From: Flavobacteriales bacterium
Lineage (GTDB): Bacteria; Bacteroidota; Bacteroidia; Flavobacteriales_D; Parvicellaceae
NCBI GenBank assembly: GCA_026993705.1
Contig: JALWSJ010000111.1
Span: 1-7,316 of the forward strand
Reading direction: 5' to 3'
Length of the DNA stretch: 7,316 nt
Positions 5,400 through 7,316 of the stretch are shown piece after piece (within the stretch, counting starts at the first letter, position 1; each line of letters begins with the position of its first letter). The translations under genes were made by a program, and so were the position numbers. Below the pieces are notes generated by a model that was given only the letters and a program-made list of their open reading frames with translations, had not been told where the DNA came from and ran no database searches.

Positions 5400-6905
5400 A
5401 TGTCTCAATTAAAAGGAAAAGTAGTTCAGGTAATTGGACCTGTGGCTGACATTAATTTTGAAGGAGCCGGAGCATTACCGGCTATTTTAGATGCGATAGA
5501 AATTAAAAAGTTGGATGGTTCAACTTTGATTTTAGAGTGTCAACAACACGTAGGGCAAGATACTGTTAGGGCTATCTCTATGGATTCTACCGATGGTTTG
5601 CAAAGAGGAATGGAGGCGATTGGTACGGGTAAACCGATTTCTATGCCTACTGGTGATCAAGTAAAAGGTCGTCTTTTTAACGTGATAGGTGATGCAATTG
5701 ATGGATTGGAAGAGTGTGATAGAACCCATACTAGAAGTATTCATCAAGATCCGCCTGCTTTTGAGAATTTATCTACTTCTACTGAGGTCCTTTATACCGG
5801 TATTAAGGTTATCGATTTGATTGAGCCTTATGCTAAAGGAGGTAAAATTGGTCTTTTTGGAGGTGCAGGAGTTGGAAAAACTGTATTGATTCAAGAGTTA
5901 ATTAATAATATCGCAAAAGGATATGATGGTATCTCTGTATTTGCAGGGGTAGGAGAAAGAACGCGTGAGGGAAATGACTTGTTGCGAGAGATGATTGAAT
6001 CGGGAATTATCAAATATGGTAAAGCTTTTGAAGAGTCAATGGAAAAAGGTGGTTGGGATTTGAAAGCTATAGATAGAGAGGAACTTAAAGAGTCAAAAGC
6101 GACTTTTGTTTTTGGTCAAATGAATGAGCCTCCTGGTGCACGTGCTCGTGTGGCTTTATCCGGATTGACTTTGGCGGAATATTTCCGTGATGGTGATGGA
6201 GAAGGGCAAGGAAAAGATATTCTATTCTTTATTGATAATATCTTTAGATTTACTCAAGCCGGTTCTGAGGTGTCTGCACTTTTAGGGCGTATGCCTTCGG
6301 CAGTAGGGTATCAGCCTACATTGGCTTCAGAGATGGGGGCGATGCAAGAGCGTATTACTTCAACAAAAAGAGGTTCGATTACTTCTGTACAAGCAGTTTA
6401 CGTACCTGCGGATGATTTAACGGATCCTGCACCAGCGGCAACTTTTGCTCACTTGGATGCAACGACTGTACTTTCTCGTAAAATTGCTGAGTTAGGTATT
6501 TATCCTGCGGTAGATCCTTTGGATTCTACTTCAAGAATTTTAACACCGCAAATATTAGGTGATGATCACTATAATACAGCTCAGGCGGTAAAAGAAATGT
6601 TACAATCGTACAAAGAATTGCAAGATATTATTGCTATTTTGGGTATGGATGAGCTTTCTGAAGAGGATAAACTTATAGTTCACAGAGCTAGAAGAATTCA
6701 ACGTTTCTTATCTCAACCTTTCCACGTGGCTGAACAGTTTACTGGTTTAGCTGGGGTTTTGGTTTCTATTGAAGATACAATTAAAGGCTTCAAAATGATT
6801 TTGAATGGTGAGGTAGATAAATATCCTGAGGCTGCATTTAACTTGAAAGGAACTATTGAAGAAGTGATAGAAGCTGGAGAAAAAATGTTGGCTGAAGCAG
6901 TTTAA
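5400..6905 (+). CDS. atpD: F1Fo ATP synthase subunit beta, 501 aa
   Basis: This is the catalytic beta subunit of the membrane-associated F1 head, which makes ATP from ADP and phosphate using the ion gradient. Seen directly: beta-barrel start KVVQVIGPVADINF (7-20); Walker A GGAGVGKT (154-161); GERTREG with the catalytic Glu186; QMNEPPGARARVA (240-252); Walker B ILFFIDNIFRF (274-284); the signature segment with SALLGRMPSAVGYQPTL; GIYPAVDPLDSTSR with the adenine-contacting Tyr368; and DELSEED (417-423), the segment contacting gamma and epsilon. At 501 aa it is about 40 longer than the E. coli protein. Most of the extra length lies near 206-233 and 265-272, an insertion typical of Bacteroidota AtpD. 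The start at 5400 gives the standard MSQLKGKVVQ opening; the ATG at 5343 would add 19 unrelated residues and overlaps the promoter box. atpC follows after 18 bases. The other atp genes are not in the window, consistent with the split arrangement common in this phylum. Confidence 0.98.
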   Translation: MSQLKGKVVQVIGPVADINFEGAGALPAILDAIEIKKLDGSTLILECQQHVGQDTVRAISMDSTDGLQRGMEAIGTGKPISMPTGDQVKGRLFNVIGDAIDGLEECDRTHTRSIHQDPPAFENLSTSTEVLYTGIKVIDLIEPYAKGGKIGLFGGAGVGKTVLIQELINNIAKGYDGISVFAGVGERTREGNDLLREMIESGIIKYGKAFEESMEKGGWDLKAIDREELKESKATFVFGQMNEPPGARARVALSGLTLAEYFRDGDGEGQGKDILFFIDNIFRFTQAGSEVSALLGRMPSAVGYQPTLASEMGAMQERITSTKRGSITSVQAVYVPADDLTDPAPAATFAHLDATTVLSRKIAELGIYPAVDPLDSTSRILTPQILGDDHYNTAQAVKEMLQSYKELQDIIAILGMDELSEEDKLIVHRARRIQRFLSQPFHVAEQFTGLAGVLVSIEDTIKGFKMILNGEVDKYPEAAFNLKGTIEEVIEAGEKMLAEAV

Positions 6906-6923
6906 TTCTAAAAAAAGAATAGA

Positions 6924-7157
6924 ATGGATATTGAAATAATAACACCTGATGAAAACCTTTTTAAAGGAGAAACGGATAAAGTGATTATTCCAGCAGCTTC
7001 TGGTTTGATGGGGATATTAAATAATCACGCTCCGCTTATTACTGTGCTAAAAGCTGGTAATATTGTAGTTTCTTCGCCAAAAGGTGAAAAAACCTTTAAT
7101 GTTAAAGGTGGGGTAGTGGAAGTTTTGAACAATAAGATTATTGTATTGGCTGAGTAG
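6924..7157 (+). CDS. atpC: F1Fo ATP synthase subunit epsilon, short form, 77 aa
   Basis: Epsilon is a central-stalk subunit that couples rotation between F1 and the c-ring. The sequence MDIEIITPDENLFKGE, then VIIPAASGLMGILNNHAPLI with the conserved GxxGxLxxHxP pattern (about residues 27-37), then GGVVEVLNNKIIVLAE, is the complete N-terminal beta-sandwich domain. The protein ends there. The C-terminal helical hairpin found in the roughly 135-residue E. coli form, which inhibits ATP hydrolysis when extended, is absent. The reading frame stops cleanly at a TAG, with a terminator shortly after, so this looks like a natural short form, as reported for a number of Bacteroidota, rather than a truncation. 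It lies 18 bases after atpD and is surely co-transcribed with it. Confidence 0.95.
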   Translation: MDIEIITPDENLFKGETDKVIIPAASGLMGILNNHAPLITVLKAGNIVVSSPKGEKTFNVKGGVVEVLNNKIIVLAE

Positions 7158-7177
7158 CATATACAATTTAATGTAAT

Positions 7178-7213
7178 AAAAAAAGCCTATTGATGTTTCA
7201 ATAGGCTTTTTTT
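7178..7213. terminator. Bidirectional intrinsic terminator after atpC
   Basis: GCCTATTGA (7185-7193) pairs exactly with TCAATAGGC (7198-7206) around a TGTT loop. Seven A precede the stem and seven T follow it, so the stem can extend to 16 bp and a T-run is present on both strands. It begins 21 bases after the atpC stop and would end the atpDC transcript. Confidence 0.95.
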
Positions 7214-7237
7214 ATTCAGAACTTGTTTAAAGTTGGT

Positions 7238-7260
7238 AAGCGTACGGTGAAGTACGTCTT
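7238..7260. repeat. Inverted repeat overlapping the edge of a promoter
   Basis: CGTAC (7241-7245) and GTACG (7252-7256) pair around GGTGAA. AAG (7238-7240) and CTT (7258-7260) extend the stem to 8 bp past one bulged T. The right arm runs into the TTG of the candidate -33 element, so it could be an operator, though the arms are short. Confidence 0.4.
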
Positions 7261-7289
7261 GTAAGATGATTAAAATACACTGACTTTTG
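7259..7289 (+). promoter_or_regulatory. Candidate promoter for a gene beyond the right edge
   Basis: TTG (7259-7261) is followed after 20 bases by GACTTTTG (7282-7289), one mismatch from TAnnTTTG, then TACC. This matches the Bacteroidota TTG-N19/20-TAnnTTTG layout. It lies after the terminator and reads rightward. The sequence after it (7290-7316) is A-rich like a leader and contains no start codon before the window ends. Confidence 0.55.
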
Positions 7290-7316
7290 TACCTAAACAA
7301 AAAAAATAGAAATTTA

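Noticed and set aside
5034..5408. 124-codon open frame on the minus strand across the repeat region and atpD leader
   Set aside because: It runs through hairpins, repeats and the atpD promoter, has low-complexity Phe/Ile-rich content, and resembles no protein.
5532..5747. 71-codon minus-strand open frame within atpD
   Set aside because: It is antisense to a highly conserved coding sequence and has no independent support.

Overview
The window looks like the chromosome of a low-GC Bacteroidota, probably a flavobacterial or closely related lineage. Four things support this. There is a protein with a gliding-motility-associated (CHU_C) C-terminal domain, the sorting signal of the type IX secretion system (T9SS). 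atpD-atpC form a unit separate from the other ATP synthase genes. Promoter-like TAnnTTTG boxes are present. Start codons are preceded by A-rich leaders rather than Shine-Dalgarno sequences.

Left half, all minus strand. Reading with transcription, there is an 890-residue secreted T9SS protein (4749 to 2077), a 248-residue lipoprotein (2007 to 1261), a 132-base spacer with a strong hairpin, a 94-residue uncharacterised protein (1128 to 844), an acetyltransferase of the AAC(3) fold family (833 to 15), and the first codons of another gene that runs off the left edge. The last three are tightly spaced and look like one transcription unit. The AAC(3)-like enzyme is more likely to act on a sugar or another amine than to confer antibiotic resistance. 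I see no clear functional link between this group and the secreted protein.

Middle, about 4750-5399. This is the only long gene-free stretch. It separates the divergent T9SS gene and atpD. It holds an elaborate array of inverted and direct repeats: two diverged 59-base direct copies, a reverse-oriented fragment of the same sequence, and at least five hairpins. One hairpin has a perfect 20-bp stem capped by a GNRA-type tetraloop. This is the most unusual part of the window and looks like an interspersed structured element. Whether it acts as DNA or RNA is not decidable from the sequence.

Right half, plus strand. atpD (F1 beta subunit) and a short atpC (epsilon, N-terminal domain only) form a two-gene operon. 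A good TAnnTTTG box sits in front and fixes the atpD start at 5400. A strong bidirectional intrinsic terminator closes the operon at 7178-7213. A second promoter-like sequence at 7259-7289 points out of the right edge toward an unseen gene.
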